A stretch of 64,000 bases of DNA from contig NZ_CAJQUM010000001.1 in the NCBI RefSeq assembly GCF_907163265.1, positions 1,240,001 through 1,304,000 of the forward strand. Reading direction: 5' to 3'. The notes under the pieces were generated by a model. It did no database searches. It worked only from the letters and a program-made list of their open reading frames with translations, and was not told the DNA's origin. The number at the start of each line of letters is the position of its first letter. Within the stretch, counting starts at the first letter, position 1. Source of the stretch: Georgfuchsia toluolica (GTDB lineage Bacteria; Pseudomonadota; Gammaproteobacteria; Burkholderiales; Rhodocyclaceae). Shown one piece after another: positions 28,700 to 40,335 of the stretch. The translations under genes and the position numbers were made by a program.

Positions 28700-30115
28700 A
28701 TGCGTACCGAACAAGACAGTTTCGGCCCCATAGAAGTTCCGGACGAACGCATGTGGGGCGCGCAAACCCAGCGTTCACTGCAGCACTTCCATATTTCAAC
28801 GGAAAAAATACCCATGGAGTTGGTCCTGTCTTTGGCTCTCGTGAAACGCGTCTGCGCCGCAGTCAGCCGTGAGTTGGGACTGCTCCCCGACGCCAAGGCC
28901 GTCGCCATCATCCAAGCCGCCGAAGAAGTTCTGGCCGGACGGCACGCGCTCGAATTTCCCCTGTCGATATGGCAAACCGGTTCTGGCACGCAGACCAACA
29001 TGAACATGAACGAGGTGCTCGCCAACCGCGCCTCGGAACTGATGGGGGGAGAGCGCGGCACAGGACGGCTGGTGCATCCCAATGACGATGTCAATCTTGG
29101 CCAGTCGTCGAACGACATTTTCCCCAGCGCGATGCATGTCGCCGCCAGCCGGGGCATCGTCTCCCAGGTGCTGCCGGCATTGCGTCAATTACGCGAGACG
29201 CTGATGCAGAAGTCCGACGAATTTGCCGACATCATCAAGATCGGGCGCACGCATCTGCAGGATGCCACGCCGCTCACGCTGGGCCAGGAATTTTCCGGGT
29301 ACGTCGCACAACTTGCGCATGCCGAGATGGCGCTAAGCGTCAACCTGCCACCGCTCTTCGAACTGGCTGCCGGTGGAACCGCCGTCGGCACCGGACTCAA
29401 CACCACTCCCGAATTCGGCGAGCGCGTTGCGGCCGAACTGTGCGAACGCTGCGGTATTCCGTTCACCACGGCAAGCAACAAATTCGCGGCATTGGCTGCC
29501 CACGATGCGCTCGTCGCGGTGCATGGCGCCATGAAAACGCTCGCCACCGCGCTCTTCAAGATCGCCAACGACATACGCTGGCTGGCTTCCGGCCCGCGTT
29601 CGGGTCTCAGCGAAATTTCACTTCCCGAGAATGAGCCGGGCAGTTCCATCATGCCGGGCAAGGTAAACCCGACGCAATGCGAGGCGCTGACCATGATTTG
29701 CGCCCAGGTCTTCGGCAATGATGTCGCTATCACCGTCGGCGGCGCATCCGGCAATTTCGAATTGAATGTCTACAAACCGCTCATCGCCCACAACTTCCTG
29801 CAAAGCGTGCGGCTGCTTGCCGACGGCATGCGCAGTTTCGAGCGGCATTGTGTGCGCGGCATCACGCCGAACCGGGAGCACATTGCCGAACTGGTCGATC
29901 GCTCGCTGATGCTGGTCACGGCGCTGGCGCCTCACATCGGCTACGACAAGGCCGCCGCGATCGCCAAAAAGGCGCATCAGGACCGCAGCACATTGAAGCA
30001 GGCGGCAATTGATCTGGGGTATGTTTCGGCAGTCGAATTCGATCTTTTGGTCAAGCCGGATGAGATGGTCGGCATCCCGGCAAAGAAAAGCAAAGAGAAC
30101 CAATCGTTGGACTGA
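28700..30115 (+). CDS. fumC: Fumarate hydratase, class II
   Basis: 471 residues. The fumarase/aspartase signature [16 protein letters not shown] is present with [20 protein letters not shown] and [21 protein letters not shown]. The iron-free class II enzyme hydrates fumarate to malate. A ggaag ribosome site precedes the ATG. Argininosuccinate lyase or aspartase are excluded by the GTGLNT and GSGTQTNMN motifs typical of FumC. Confidence 0.96.
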   Translation: MRTEQDSFGPIEVPDERMWGAQTQRSLQHFHISTEKIPMELVLSLALVKRVCAAVSRELGLLPDAKAVAIIQAAEEVLAGRHALEFPLSIWQTGSGTQTNMNMNEVLANRASELMGGERGTGRLVHPNDDVNLGQSSNDIFPSAMHVAASRGIVSQVLPALRQLRETLMQKSDEFADIIKIGRTHLQDATPLTLGQEFSGYVAQLAHAEMALSVNLPPLFELAAGGTAVGTGLNTTPEFGERVAAELCERCGIPFTTASNKFAALAAHDALVAVHGAMKTLATALFKIANDIRWLASGPRSGLSEISLPENEPGSSIMPGKVNPTQCEALTMICAQVFGNDVAITVGGASGNFELNVYKPLIAHNFLQSVRLLADGMRSFERHCVRGITPNREHIAELVDRSLMLVTALAPHIGYDKAAAIAKKAHQDRSTLKQAAIDLGYVSAVEFDLLVKPDEMVGIPAKKSKENQSLD

Positions 30116-30228
30116 CTGATTATGCGTATCTCAGTCCGGCAAAACCCGAACGACCCCGGCCAGCATTTTTTCTCGCATGCATTTTCATATCTATCTGTAA
30201 CTTCTTGATAGGTATTTTCCGAAATCCG

Positions 30229-30636
30229 ATGAGCAACTTGTTATTCACCAATACTGTCAAAGCAGGCCGTCTTCTGCGGATGCTGGGATGGGTTATTCTG
30301 GCATTTACGCTGGGCGTGGGAAGTGCCTTTGGAATTGCTCTCGCTATTCCTGTTTTCACTGCACTCGATGCTTCCATGCAATCAAGTTTGGCAAATGCAC
30401 TGCTGCGGCCTATGGTGCCCGTTGCGTGGATATTGGCAGTTGCCGCATGTTTCGGCATCGCATTTTTAATTGTCGGGGCCTATATAAAAAAGTATAAACC
30501 ATGGGCTAAAGTCTCGTGGGTTTTGCTTGCGTTGATGTCTCTCATCTATGTTCCGATAGGCATGATGATTGGGTGTTTCGTTTTGTTTTATCTTGCCAAA
30601 GGCTGGAAGGAGAGACCAACCGTTACAGGACTGTAG
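30229..30636 (+). CDS. Four-helix membrane protein, unknown function
   Basis: 135 residues from the ATG at 30229 (an upstream TTG at 30205 would add 8). Hydrophobic segments lie at about residues 12-40, 60-85 and 95-125 (LLRMLGWVILAFTLGVGSAF, PVAWILAVAACFGIAFLIVG, VSWVLLALMSLIYVPIGMMIG). No strong ribosome site. The region is less GC-rich than its neighbours. No family recognised. Confidence 0.6.
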   Translation: MSNLLFTNTVKAGRLLRMLGWVILAFTLGVGSAFGIALAIPVFTALDASMQSSLANALLRPMVPVAWILAVAACFGIAFLIVGAYIKKYKPWAKVSWVLLALMSLIYVPIGMMIGCFVLFYLAKGWKERPTVTGL

Positions 30637-30740
30637 AACCGAAGAAATTGGCCTTCGGTTTGAAGGAGGCCAAACGGCTCTCCAGGGTCATCCCAATCTC
30701 TGGCCATGCCATTTTCAGGGCATGGCCAATCAGCCAGGAA

Positions 30741-31628
30741 TCAGGCATTGCCGCTTTGCGGCTCGTCCTCCTCCATATGTCCTGAAAACAGGCTGGCGAG
30801 GATAATCAGGGCGCCTCCCGCCCATTCCCTGATGCCCATGTATTCCCCGGCAAGCAGCCACGAGGCCAGTGCTGCGACGACCAGTTCAAACAGCAGGATG
30901 ACGATGGCGCGATTGGCCTTGACCTGCGTCAGGCCATACTGAATCACCAGATTGACCGCGAGCAGTACCACGCCAATCAGCAGCATCAGGAAAAAAAGTC
31001 CTGCCGTCATGACGGTCGGGGAAGGCAGTGTTATCCAGGGCAACATCAGCGCACCGCTGACGATCACTCCCACAAACGACGCCATGGATTTGAGTTCGAT
31101 CGACAGTTCGCCGGTACGGCGGATCAATACATTGTTGAGCGCGAACATGAAGCCCGCCCCCATCCCGATCCACTCGGCCACACAGCGCGGCCAGGGTATG
31201 CCCATTGCGGGGTGCCACAGCATGACCATCGCCCCGCACAGCGAAAGGCCGATGACAGCCATGCCCAGCGGATTCAGCCGCTCGCCGAGCAACAGGCGCG
31301 CGAGCAGCACGGTCCACAACGGCGACAGGTAAAACAGCAGCAGCACGCGCATCACGTCGCCGCCCAGCACGGCCAGCACATAACCGAGATTGCAGCCGCC
31401 GGCCGCCAGCGCGATCAAGGGCAACCACCAGGAAAAACGGGCGCCGCGTAATTTGCGCCGCAATACGGCCAGCCCCAGCAGGAACGCGAAAGCATAGGTC
31501 ACCATGGAGGCAACGACGCCGTTGATGCCGGCATGGTCGATGATGCGATAGGGATACCAGATCAGGCCCCAGATGGTTGCTGCGGTGAACAGGGAGAGTG
31601 TCACCGTTGAAGTTCGATTGGAACTCAT
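30741..31628 (-). CDS. DMT-superfamily (EamA) transporter
   Basis: 295 residues, ten membrane segments in two EamA repeats (ATIWGLIWYPYRIID ... and AEWIGMGAGFMFALNNVLIRR ...). Proteins of this type export amino acids or other small metabolites. It is divergent from dapC with 41 nt between the starts, so they share a control region; export of a lysine-pathway compound is possible but unproven. Confidence 0.87.
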   Translation of the reverse strand: MSSNRTSTVTLSLFTAATIWGLIWYPYRIIDHAGINGVVASMVTYAFAFLLGLAVLRRKLRGARFSWWLPLIALAAGGCNLGYVLAVLGGDVMRVLLLFYLSPLWTVLLARLLLGERLNPLGMAVIGLSLCGAMVMLWHPAMGIPWPRCVAEWIGMGAGFMFALNNVLIRRTGELSIELKSMASFVGVIVSGALMLPWITLPSPTVMTAGLFFLMLLIGVVLLAVNLVIQYGLTQVKANRAIVILLFELVVAALASWLLAGEYMGIREWAGGALIILASLFSGHMEEDEPQSGNA

Positions 31629-31669
31629 CGCCTATAATTACATTCCTCAATCAAGCCTGACTGCCCGCC

Positions 31670-32863
31670 GTGAATCCGCGCCTGTCGCTACTGCAACCCT
31701 ACCCTTTCGAGAAACTGCGCCGGTTGATGGCTGACATCACGCCCGTTGCGGGCCTCAAGGAAATCCGCCTGTCGATCGGCGAACCGCAGCATGCCACGCC
31801 AGTCTTCATCAAGACGGCGCTCAGCGAAGGGCTATCGGGACTGGCGAACTATCCTAGCACAGCCGGCATGCCCGCCCTGCGCCAGGCGATTGCCGCATGG
31901 ATCGGCCGCCGCTACGGCATCTCCGCTCCCGATGCGGAAACAGAGGTGCTGCCGGTCAATGGCAGCCGCGAGGCGCTGTTTGCCTTCGCGCAAACCATCA
32001 TCGACGGCGGCAGGCCGGACGCGCTGGTGGCCTGTCCGAATCCCTTCTACCAGATCTATGAAGGCGCCGCCCTGCTGGCGGGTGCGCAACCGATATTTCT
32101 CAACACCCTGCCCGGCAACGGTTTCAACCTCGACCTGCAGGCATTAAGCGACGCAGAATGGGGTCGCGTGCAACTCCTGTATGTGTGCACGCCGGGCAAT
32201 CCCACCGGCAAAGTGCTCTCGCTCGACGACTGGCGCGAGTTGTTCGCACTGTCCGATCGACATGGTTTTGTCATCGCGTCTGATGAGTGCTATTCGGAAA
32301 TTTATTTCGACGAGCGGCAGAAACCGCTGGGGGGACTGGAAGCGGCGAGCAAACTCGGCCGCGACGATTATCGCCGGCTGGTGATGTTTTCCAGCCTGTC
32401 CAAGCGCTCCAACGTGCCCGGCATGCGCTCCGGCTTCGTCGCCGGCGACCGGTCGCTGATCGGGAAATTCCTGCTCTATCGCACCTACCACGGCAGCGCC
32501 ATGAACCCCGCCATCCAGACGGCATCCATCGCGGCCTGGAACGACGAAGCGCATGTCATTGAAAATCGCCGCCTCTACCGCGAAAAGTTCGCGCAAGTGA
32601 CGCCCATCATCGCGGAGCAGCTCGACACAAAACTGCCCGATGCGGGCTTTTATCTCTGGGCCAGGACGTCAATCGCCGACACCGAATTCGCCCGCGAGCT
32701 GCTGCGCCAATATAATGTGAGCGTCCTGCCCGGCAGCTATCTGGCGCGCGAATCGGACGGCATCAATCCGGGCGCGAATTTCATCCGCATCGCGCTGGTT
32801 GCCGACCCCGCCGAGTGCCTTGAAGGCGCGCGACGCATCGCCGAGTTTTGCCGCAAGCTTTAA
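31670..32863 (+). CDS. dapC: Succinyldiaminopimelate aminotransferase (class I PLP)
   Basis: 397 residues with a GTG start (MNPRLSLLQPYPFEKLRRLM). Fold type I aminotransferase: VNGSREALFAFAQ, CTPGNPTGKVLSLDDW, SDECYSEIYFD, and the PLP lysine in FSSLSKRSNVPGMRSGFV. The N-terminal PYPFEKLR and the position upstream of dapD and dapE identify the DapC branch. It makes N-succinyl-L,L-2,6-diaminopimelate. A tataat box at 31633-31638 precedes the start. Confidence 0.93.
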   Translation: MNPRLSLLQPYPFEKLRRLMADITPVAGLKEIRLSIGEPQHATPVFIKTALSEGLSGLANYPSTAGMPALRQAIAAWIGRRYGISAPDAETEVLPVNGSREALFAFAQTIIDGGRPDALVACPNPFYQIYEGAALLAGAQPIFLNTLPGNGFNLDLQALSDAEWGRVQLLYVCTPGNPTGKVLSLDDWRELFALSDRHGFVIASDECYSEIYFDERQKPLGGLEAASKLGRDDYRRLVMFSSLSKRSNVPGMRSGFVAGDRSLIGKFLLYRTYHGSAMNPAIQTASIAAWNDEAHVIENRRLYREKFAQVTPIIAEQLDTKLPDAGFYLWARTSIADTEFARELLRQYNVSVLPGSYLARESDGINPGANFIRIALVADPAECLEGARRIAEFCRKL

Positions 32864-32881
32864 ACTTGAGAAAAGCAGTTA

Positions 32882-33019
32882 GCCACAGAGGACACAGAGT
32901 GCACAGAGGAAAAACAGCGGGTTATTGCCTTAGCGTTACTTACCCAACGGGTGAGCATAGAGCCGTTGGCTTTGAAGGCTTTTCTCCGTGATCTTTGTGA
33001 TCTCTGTGTCCTCTGTGGC
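32882..33019. repeat. Inverted-repeat element (18-bp perfect arms) between dapC and dapD
   Basis: gccacagaggacacagag at 32882-32899 is repeated in perfect inverse at 33002-33019, and the cacagagg words extend the similarity on both sides. Sequences of this cacagagg type are dispersed between genes in many proteobacteria. As RNA it would form a long stem around a 102-nt loop between the two dap genes. Confidence 0.75.
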
Positions 33020-33070
33020 CAGCTTCTGCCGTTTTTAGGTTGAAACCTTAATCAATTTTCAGGAAACGCC

Positions 33071-33889
33071 ATGCACGAACTGCAAAAGATCATCGAAGAC
33101 GCTTGGGACATTCGCGCCGAACTGACACCCGGCACCGCGCCGGCCAAAATCGGCGAAGCCGTCGACCAACTGCTGGCCGAACTCGACGCAGGCAAACTCC
33201 GGGTCGCGGAGAAAATAAACGGCAGCTGGGTCACGCATCAATGGATCAAGAAGGCCGTGCTGTTGTCATTCCGTCTCAGCGACAACAAGGTGCAGGAGAG
33301 CGGCGTCAATCGCTACTTCGACAAGGTGCCCACCAAGTTCACGCATTATGGCCAGCACGAGTTCGAAAAGGGCGGCTTCCGCGTCGTGTCGCCCGCCGTG
33401 GCGCGCCGTGGCAGCTTTATCGCAAAGAACGTGGTACTGATGCCTTCCTACGTCAATATCGGCGCCTATGTCGATGAAAACACCATGGTCGATACCTGGG
33501 CCACGGTCGGTTCCTGCGCCCAGATCGGCAAGAGCGTGCATCTGTCGGGCGGGGCCGGCATCGGCGGCGTGCTGGAACCGCTCCAGGCCAACCCGACCAT
33601 CATCGAGGACAACTGTTTCATCGGCGCGCGATCCGAAGTCGTCGAGGGCGTCATCGTCGAGGAAAACTCCGTCATCTCGATGGGCGTGTATCTCAGCCAA
33701 AGCACCAAGATCTACGACCGCGCCACGGGCGAAGTCAGCTACGGCCGGATTCCTGCCGGCTCGGTGGTCGTCAGCGGCAACCTGCCCTCGGCCGACGGCA
33801 AGTACAGTCTGTATTGCGCCGTGATCGTGAAAAAAGTAGACGCGCAGACCCGCTCGAAGACCAGTATCAACGAACTGCTGCGCGACTGA
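33071..33889 (+). CDS. dapD: 2,3,4,5-tetrahydropyridine-2,6-dicarboxylate N-succinyltransferase
   Basis: 272 residues. Left-handed beta-helix hexapeptide repeats from about residue 105 to 235 ([40 protein letters not shown]), preceded by the helical N-terminal domain. Typical DapD length and motifs. It succinylates tetrahydrodipicolinate in lysine/diaminopimelate synthesis. It is followed after 31 nt by the pilU-like gene on the same strand. Confidence 0.97.
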   Translation: MHELQKIIEDAWDIRAELTPGTAPAKIGEAVDQLLAELDAGKLRVAEKINGSWVTHQWIKKAVLLSFRLSDNKVQESGVNRYFDKVPTKFTHYGQHEFEKGGFRVVSPAVARRGSFIAKNVVLMPSYVNIGAYVDENTMVDTWATVGSCAQIGKSVHLSGGAGIGGVLEPLQANPTIIEDNCFIGARSEVVEGVIVEENSVISMGVYLSQSTKIYDRATGEVSYGRIPAGSVVVSGNLPSADGKYSLYCAVIVKKVDAQTRSKTSINELLRD

Positions 33890-33920
33890 ACGCAATGACA
33901 GCGCGGAATAGGGAAAGCAA

Positions 33921-36249
<2,329 letters not shown>

Positions 36250-36250
<1 letters not shown>

Positions 36251-37152
36251 TGAAATCCCTCGTCGACGATCTATTCACCCTGCGCGACTGGTTGCGCTGG
36301 GCCGTGAGCCGCTTTACCGAAGCGCAGTTGTTTTTCGGTCACGGTTGCGACAACGCCTATGACGAAGCGATGTGGCTCGTGCTGCATGCCCTGCACCTGC
36401 CGCCCGACCGGATCGACTTTTTCATGGACGCCAGGCTCACGCATGCCGAACGCCAGTCGGTTTTCGATCTGCTCAACCAGCGCATCTCGAAGCGCATCCC
36501 CAGCGCCTACCTGACCCACCAGGCCTGGCTCGGCGGCCATGACTTTTACGTCGATGAGCGCGTCATCGTGCCGCGTTCCTATTTCGCGGAATTGCTGGAA
36601 AACGGACTATCGCCCTGGTTGCCTTACAGCATAAAAGTCGACCGGGCGCTGGATCTATGTACCGGTTCGGGCTGCCTTGCCATCCTGATGGCGCTCGCCT
36701 TTCCCGCAGCCCGAATCGATGCCATCGACCTGTCGTCTGCCGCACTCGAAGTGGCGCGGCGCAATGTCGAACGCTACGGCTTGCAGGATGTCGTCGAACT
36801 GATCGAATCGGACCTGCTCGCTGGCGCTGGCGGGCGCCGTTATGATCTTATCATTTCCAATCCGCCCTATGTTACGGCGCAATCGATGCACAACCTTCCC
36901 GCCGAATACCGCCATGAACCCGCACTGGCGCTGGCGGCAGGCGAAGACGGACTCGATATCGTGCGCCGCATCCTCGTCTCGGCGGCAGATTGCCTCACGC
37001 CCGAGGGCATCCTGCTGGTCGAGGTCGGTCACAATGCCGACCTGGTGGAAGCTGCATTCCCCAACGTGCCCTTCACCTGGATCGACACGCCGAGCAGCGA
37101 AGACAAGATATTCCTGCTCACGCGAACTGAACTCGCAAGATACTTCGCTTAA
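36250..37152 (+). CDS. prmB: Ribosomal protein uL3 N5-glutamine methyltransferase
   Basis: 300 residues. HemK-type N-terminal helical domain followed by a SAM domain with LDLCTGSGCLAI and the substrate motif NPPYVT. PrmB rather than PrmC is favoured by FTEAQLFFGHGCDNAYDEAMWL and QAWLGGHDFYVDERVIVPRSY. Coupled to dapE by TAATG. It is convergent with ygfX, overlapping its 3' end by 4 nt. Confidence 0.93.
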
Positions 37153-37682
37153 CCTTTGAGTTTCCCCACACGCAACTGCACCGAGAGACGCCGCCAGGAT
37201 TCATCATCCAGCATATCGGGCAACAGAAACAGTGAGCGGGATCGTCGTTCCTGGCGCAGCCGCAGCGCCATCAGCCAATGCCATACGGTGCTGGACGGAT
37301 CAACCCGGGTTGCAATACGGCGACCGTCGCCATATTCCAGTTCCAGTTCTCCCTCCCCACGCAAGCTCAATGCAACGACCGCGCCGGGCCCCAAGCGCAG
37401 CGCATGCAACCACAATTCGCGCGCCATTGAGAAAGCCAGCAACACCAGCAGCAATATCCTGGCGGCCAGCGCGAACTGGCTGACGGCTATTGCCGCAACG
37501 GCCAGACCATGAATGAGGATCAGTGCAGCGGCGGCTGAACGGGAAGGATGCAAGCGAAGAAATAATTGCGCCCCCAGCCCCGACCTTCGGCCCGGGCTGC
37601 CCCCCACGGGGGTCAGATCAATCTTGGGGCGGCCCGGCAATTGACTTGATAGTGGCAGTCGCACTGCCGCCACCCGGATCAA
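37149..37682 (-). CDS. YgfX-like (CptA) membrane protein, start uncertain
   Basis: Up to 177 residues. From LFLRLHPSRSAAAALILIHG onward the protein has a membrane hairpin (LILIHGLAVAAIAVSQFALA ... LLLVLLAFSMARELWLHALR) and a soluble C-terminal domain (DPSSTVWHWLMALRLRQERRSRSLFLLPDMLDDESWRRLSVQLR), as in YgfX/CptA proteins. The first ~45 codons include a dispersed GC-rich repeat (37597-37635), and the only upstream starts are TTG/GTG, so the true start probably lies downstream of it. It overlaps the fabF stop by a few bases. Confidence 0.65.
   Translation of the reverse strand: MIRVAAVRLPLSSQLPGRPKIDLTPVGGSPGRRSGLGAQLFLRLHPSRSAAAALILIHGLAVAAIAVSQFALAARILLLVLLAFSMARELWLHALRLGPGAVVALSLRGEGELELEYGDGRRIATRVDPSSTVWHWLMALRLRQERRSRSLFLLPDMLDDESWRRLSVQLRVGKLKG
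37597..37635. repeat. Dispersed GC-rich repeat, copy 1 (within 5' part of ygfX frame)
   Basis: The motif gggccgccccaag-N11-12-ccccc-gggggcag (read on the minus strand) recurs between cysD and cysNC at 54344-54386. The ccccc/ggggg part can form a hairpin. Confidence 0.6.
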
Positions 37683-38923
37683 ATGCGGCGAAACACCAGC
37701 GTGCCGTTGGTGCCGCCAAAACCGAAATTGTTTTTGATGGCGACATCGATCTTCATGTCGCGCGCGGTATTCGCACAGTAATCCAGGTCACACTCCGGAT
37801 CCTGCTCGAAGATATTGATGGTCGGCGGCGATATTTGATGATGCACGGCCAGTACGGTCAAGGCAGACTCCAGCCCGCCGGCACCACCGAGCAGATGGCC
37901 GGTCATCGACTTGGTCGAATTCACCACCACCTTTTTCGCTGCATCGCCCATGGCCAGTTTGATGGCCTCGGTTTCATTCTTGTCACCAAGCGGAGTCGAT
38001 GTACCGTGGGCATTCAGGTATTGCACCTGGTCCGGATTCACGCCCGCGTTCTTCATCGCGTTCAGCATGCTGCGCCTGGGGCCATCGGTATCCGGCGCCG
38101 TCATGTGATAAGCATCGCCACTCATGCCGAAGCCGGTCAATTCAGCGTAAATCTTCGCGCCACGCTGCCTGGCATGTTCATACTCTTCGAGTACCAGCAC
38201 GCCTGAGCCTTCGCCCATCACGAAACCGTCGCGGCCCGTATCCCAGGGACGGCTGGCGGTTGCCGGATCGTCGTTACGCGTAGACAGGGCCTTGGCCGAA
38301 CTGAAACCGCCAATCGCCAGCGGCGTGATCGTGGATTCCGCGCCGCCACAGACCATCACGTCGGCGTCGCCATACTCGATCATGCGCGAACCGATGCCGA
38401 TAGCATGAAGGCCGGTGGTGCAGGCGGTGACCACGGCAAGATTCGGCCCCTTTACCCCCAGCATGATCGAGAGGTTGCCCGATATCATGTTGATGATGCT
38501 GCTGGGAATGAAGAAGGGCGAAATCTTGCGCGCGCCGCCGGCGAGGAAGTCATCGTGCGTCGATTCAATCATCGGCAACCCGCCGATGCCGGAACCGATA
38601 TTCACGCCGATGCGGTCGGCATTCTGCTCGGTAACCTCTATCCCTGAATCCTTGAAGGCCTGAATGCCCGCCGCCATGCCGTAATGAATGAAGGCATCCA
38701 TGCGCCGCGCTTCCTTGGGCGACAGGTAGGCCGACACATCGAAGTTCTTGACTTCGCCGGCTACCTGGCTGGCGAAGGTGGAAGCATCGAAGCGGGTAAT
38801 CCTGGTGATGCCGCTCTTGCCGGCAACGATGTTCTGCCAGGTTTCGGCAACGGTATTGCCGACCGGGGAGACAATCCCCAAGCCGGTGACGACAACTCTG
38901 CGACGGGACAAGGAATGCTCCAA
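37679..38923 (-). CDS. fabF: 3-oxoacyl-ACP synthase II
   Basis: 414 residues. The condensing-enzyme active site is Cys in VTACTTGLHAIGIG, with catalytic His residues in LNAHGTSTPLGD and KSMTGHLLGGAGG. Full length. It elongates acyl-ACP in fatty acid synthesis. It follows acpP on the same strand after 246 nt that hold the ~195-bp repeat copy A. Confidence 0.97.
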   Translation of the reverse strand: MEHSLSRRRVVVTGLGIVSPVGNTVAETWQNIVAGKSGITRITRFDASTFASQVAGEVKNFDVSAYLSPKEARRMDAFIHYGMAAGIQAFKDSGIEVTEQNADRIGVNIGSGIGGLPMIESTHDDFLAGGARKISPFFIPSSIINMISGNLSIMLGVKGPNLAVVTACTTGLHAIGIGSRMIEYGDADVMVCGGAESTITPLAIGGFSSAKALSTRNDDPATASRPWDTGRDGFVMGEGSGVLVLEEYEHARQRGAKIYAELTGFGMSGDAYHMTAPDTDGPRRSMLNAMKNAGVNPDQVQYLNAHGTSTPLGDKNETEAIKLAMGDAAKKVVVNSTKSMTGHLLGGAGGLESALTVLAVHHQISPPTINIFEQDPECDLDYCANTARDMKIDVAIKNNFGFGGTNGTLVFRRI

Positions 38924-38968
38924 GAGGGTGAAGATAAGTTAACGTGAAAAAGCAGCGATGAAGCGCCT

Positions 38969-39164
38969 TGTGATATCGAGCGCAGCGAGCCGATTGATAG
39001 CCCCGCCCCGGGGGTTGAGGCGGGAATTCGCAAAGCACGGCTTTGCGCCGCCGAGACGGGCGAGCCATGCAGGGCGAGCCCTGGAGCAGGTATGGGGGCG
39101 GGGGGCGTTCAATTTGCCTTTACGCATTTTTATCATCAAGGGTGGCGCTGGCGGCCATGCGCGT
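38969..39164 (-). repeat. ~195-bp structured interspersed repeat, copy A (after acpP)
   Basis: Shares about 85% identity (estimated by eye) with the inverted copy at 44817-45011, including an exactly identical stretch of about 65 bases (39027 onward). It contains three self-complementary parts: cccgcc/ggcggg, gcaaag-cacgg-ctttgc and gggcgagcc-atgca-gggcgagccc. In the direction of acpP transcription it starts 5 nt after the acpP stop. Spurious frames across both copies encode the same peptide because the DNA is repeated. Confidence 0.88.
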
Positions 39165-39169
39165 CAGGA

Positions 39170-39406
39170 TTACTTGACGTTGGCGTTCACGTAATCAATG
39201 GCCTGCTGCACGGTGGTGATCTTCTCGGCAGCTTCATCGGGTATTTCGCACTCGAATTCCTCTTCGAGCGCCATCACGAGTTCCACAGTATCGAGCGAGT
39301 CGGCGCCGAGATCGTCGACGAATGAGGACTCATTCTTGATTTCAGCTTCGTTGACGCCCAGTTGTTCGGCGACTATTTTCTTGACGCGTTGCTCAATGTT
39401 TTCCAT
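39170..39406 (-). CDS. acpP: Acyl carrier protein
   Basis: 78 residues, acidic, with the phosphopantetheine site [21 protein letters not shown]. Strong ggaagga-type ribosome site. Carries growing acyl chains for the fab enzymes around it. Confidence 0.98.
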   Translation of the reverse strand: MENIEQRVKKIVAEQLGVNEAEIKNESSFVDDLGADSLDTVELVMALEEEFECEIPDEAAEKITTVQQAIDYVNANVK

Positions 39407-39580
39407 TGATTGCTCCTTCCCTGAGTGGCGGGTTTGTTATAACGGTTTTGCTGCAATGACCTGAACTCCGAAGAACTCAGACTGTGGCGAAAAACCCCAG
39501 CATTCTAACAAAAAGCCGGGGCGTTTCCGGGTTTGAAAACTCCTGAATAAGTCGCGAGCGCTGCGGCTTGTTCCGATGGT

Positions 39581-40333
39581 TCATTGACTCATGTACATGC
39601 CGCCATTGACATGCAGCGTGGTGCCGGTGATGTAGGCGGCCTCCGGACTCGCCAGGAAAGCCACGGCATGAGCGATCTCCGCGGCCTGCCCAAGGCGGCC
39701 GAGCGGAATTTTCTGCAAAAGCGCGTTACGTTGTTCCTCGCCCAATGCCCGGGTCATGGGCGTGTCGATAAACCCGGGCGCGACGCAATTGACCGTAACG
39801 TTGCGGCTGCCCAATTCCTGCGCCAACGCGCGCGACATGCCGGCGACGCCGGCCTTGGCCGCCGCGTAGTTGGCCTGGCCCGCATTGCCGGCAGCCCCAA
39901 CCACCGAGGCGATGTTGATGATGCGGCCATTGCGCGCTTTCATCATGCCGCGCATGACCGCGCGCGAAAGCCGGAACACTGCCTTCAGGTTGGTGTCGAT
40001 GACGGCATCCCACTCTTCGTCCTTCATGCGCATCGCCAGGTTGTCGCGAGTGATGCCGGCGTTGTTCACCAGGATCGACACCGCGCCGAAGCGCTTTTCG
40101 ATTTCGCCGACCACCGCTTCGCAGGCGGCGCCGTCGGTGACATTGAGCACCGCGCCCCAGCCCTTGATGCCGGCCTCATCGAGCAACTTCTGGATATCGG
40201 TGGCGGCCGCTTCGTTGATATCGACCCCGACGATGGTCGCGCCCTTGCGGCCCAGGGTCATTGCGATCGATAAACCGATGCCGCGCGAAGCGCCAGTCAC
40301 CAGCGCCACCTGTCCTTGCAAACTGTTGTCCAT
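39581..40333 (-). CDS. fabG: 3-oxoacyl-ACP reductase
   Basis: 250 residues of the short-chain dehydrogenase family: ALVTGASRGIGLSIAM (NADPH site), LVNNAGITRDNLAMRM, catalytic YAAAK after IINIASVVG, and the FabG C-terminus ITGTTLHVNGGMYM. The ATG at 40333 has aaagga 6 nt upstream (within the end of fabD) and fits the family; ATG 40339 overlaps the fabD stop as ATGA but has its ribosome site too close. Confidence 0.96.
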   Translation of the reverse strand: MDNSLQGQVALVTGASRGIGLSIAMTLGRKGATIVGVDINEAAATDIQKLLDEAGIKGWGAVLNVTDGAACEAVVGEIEKRFGAVSILVNNAGITRDNLAMRMKDEEWDAVIDTNLKAVFRLSRAVMRGMMKARNGRIINIASVVGAAGNAGQANYAAAKAGVAGMSRALAQELGSRNVTVNCVAPGFIDTPMTRALGEEQRNALLQKIPLGRLGQAAEIAHAVAFLASPEAAYITGTTLHVNGGMYMSQ

Positions 40334-40335
40334 AT

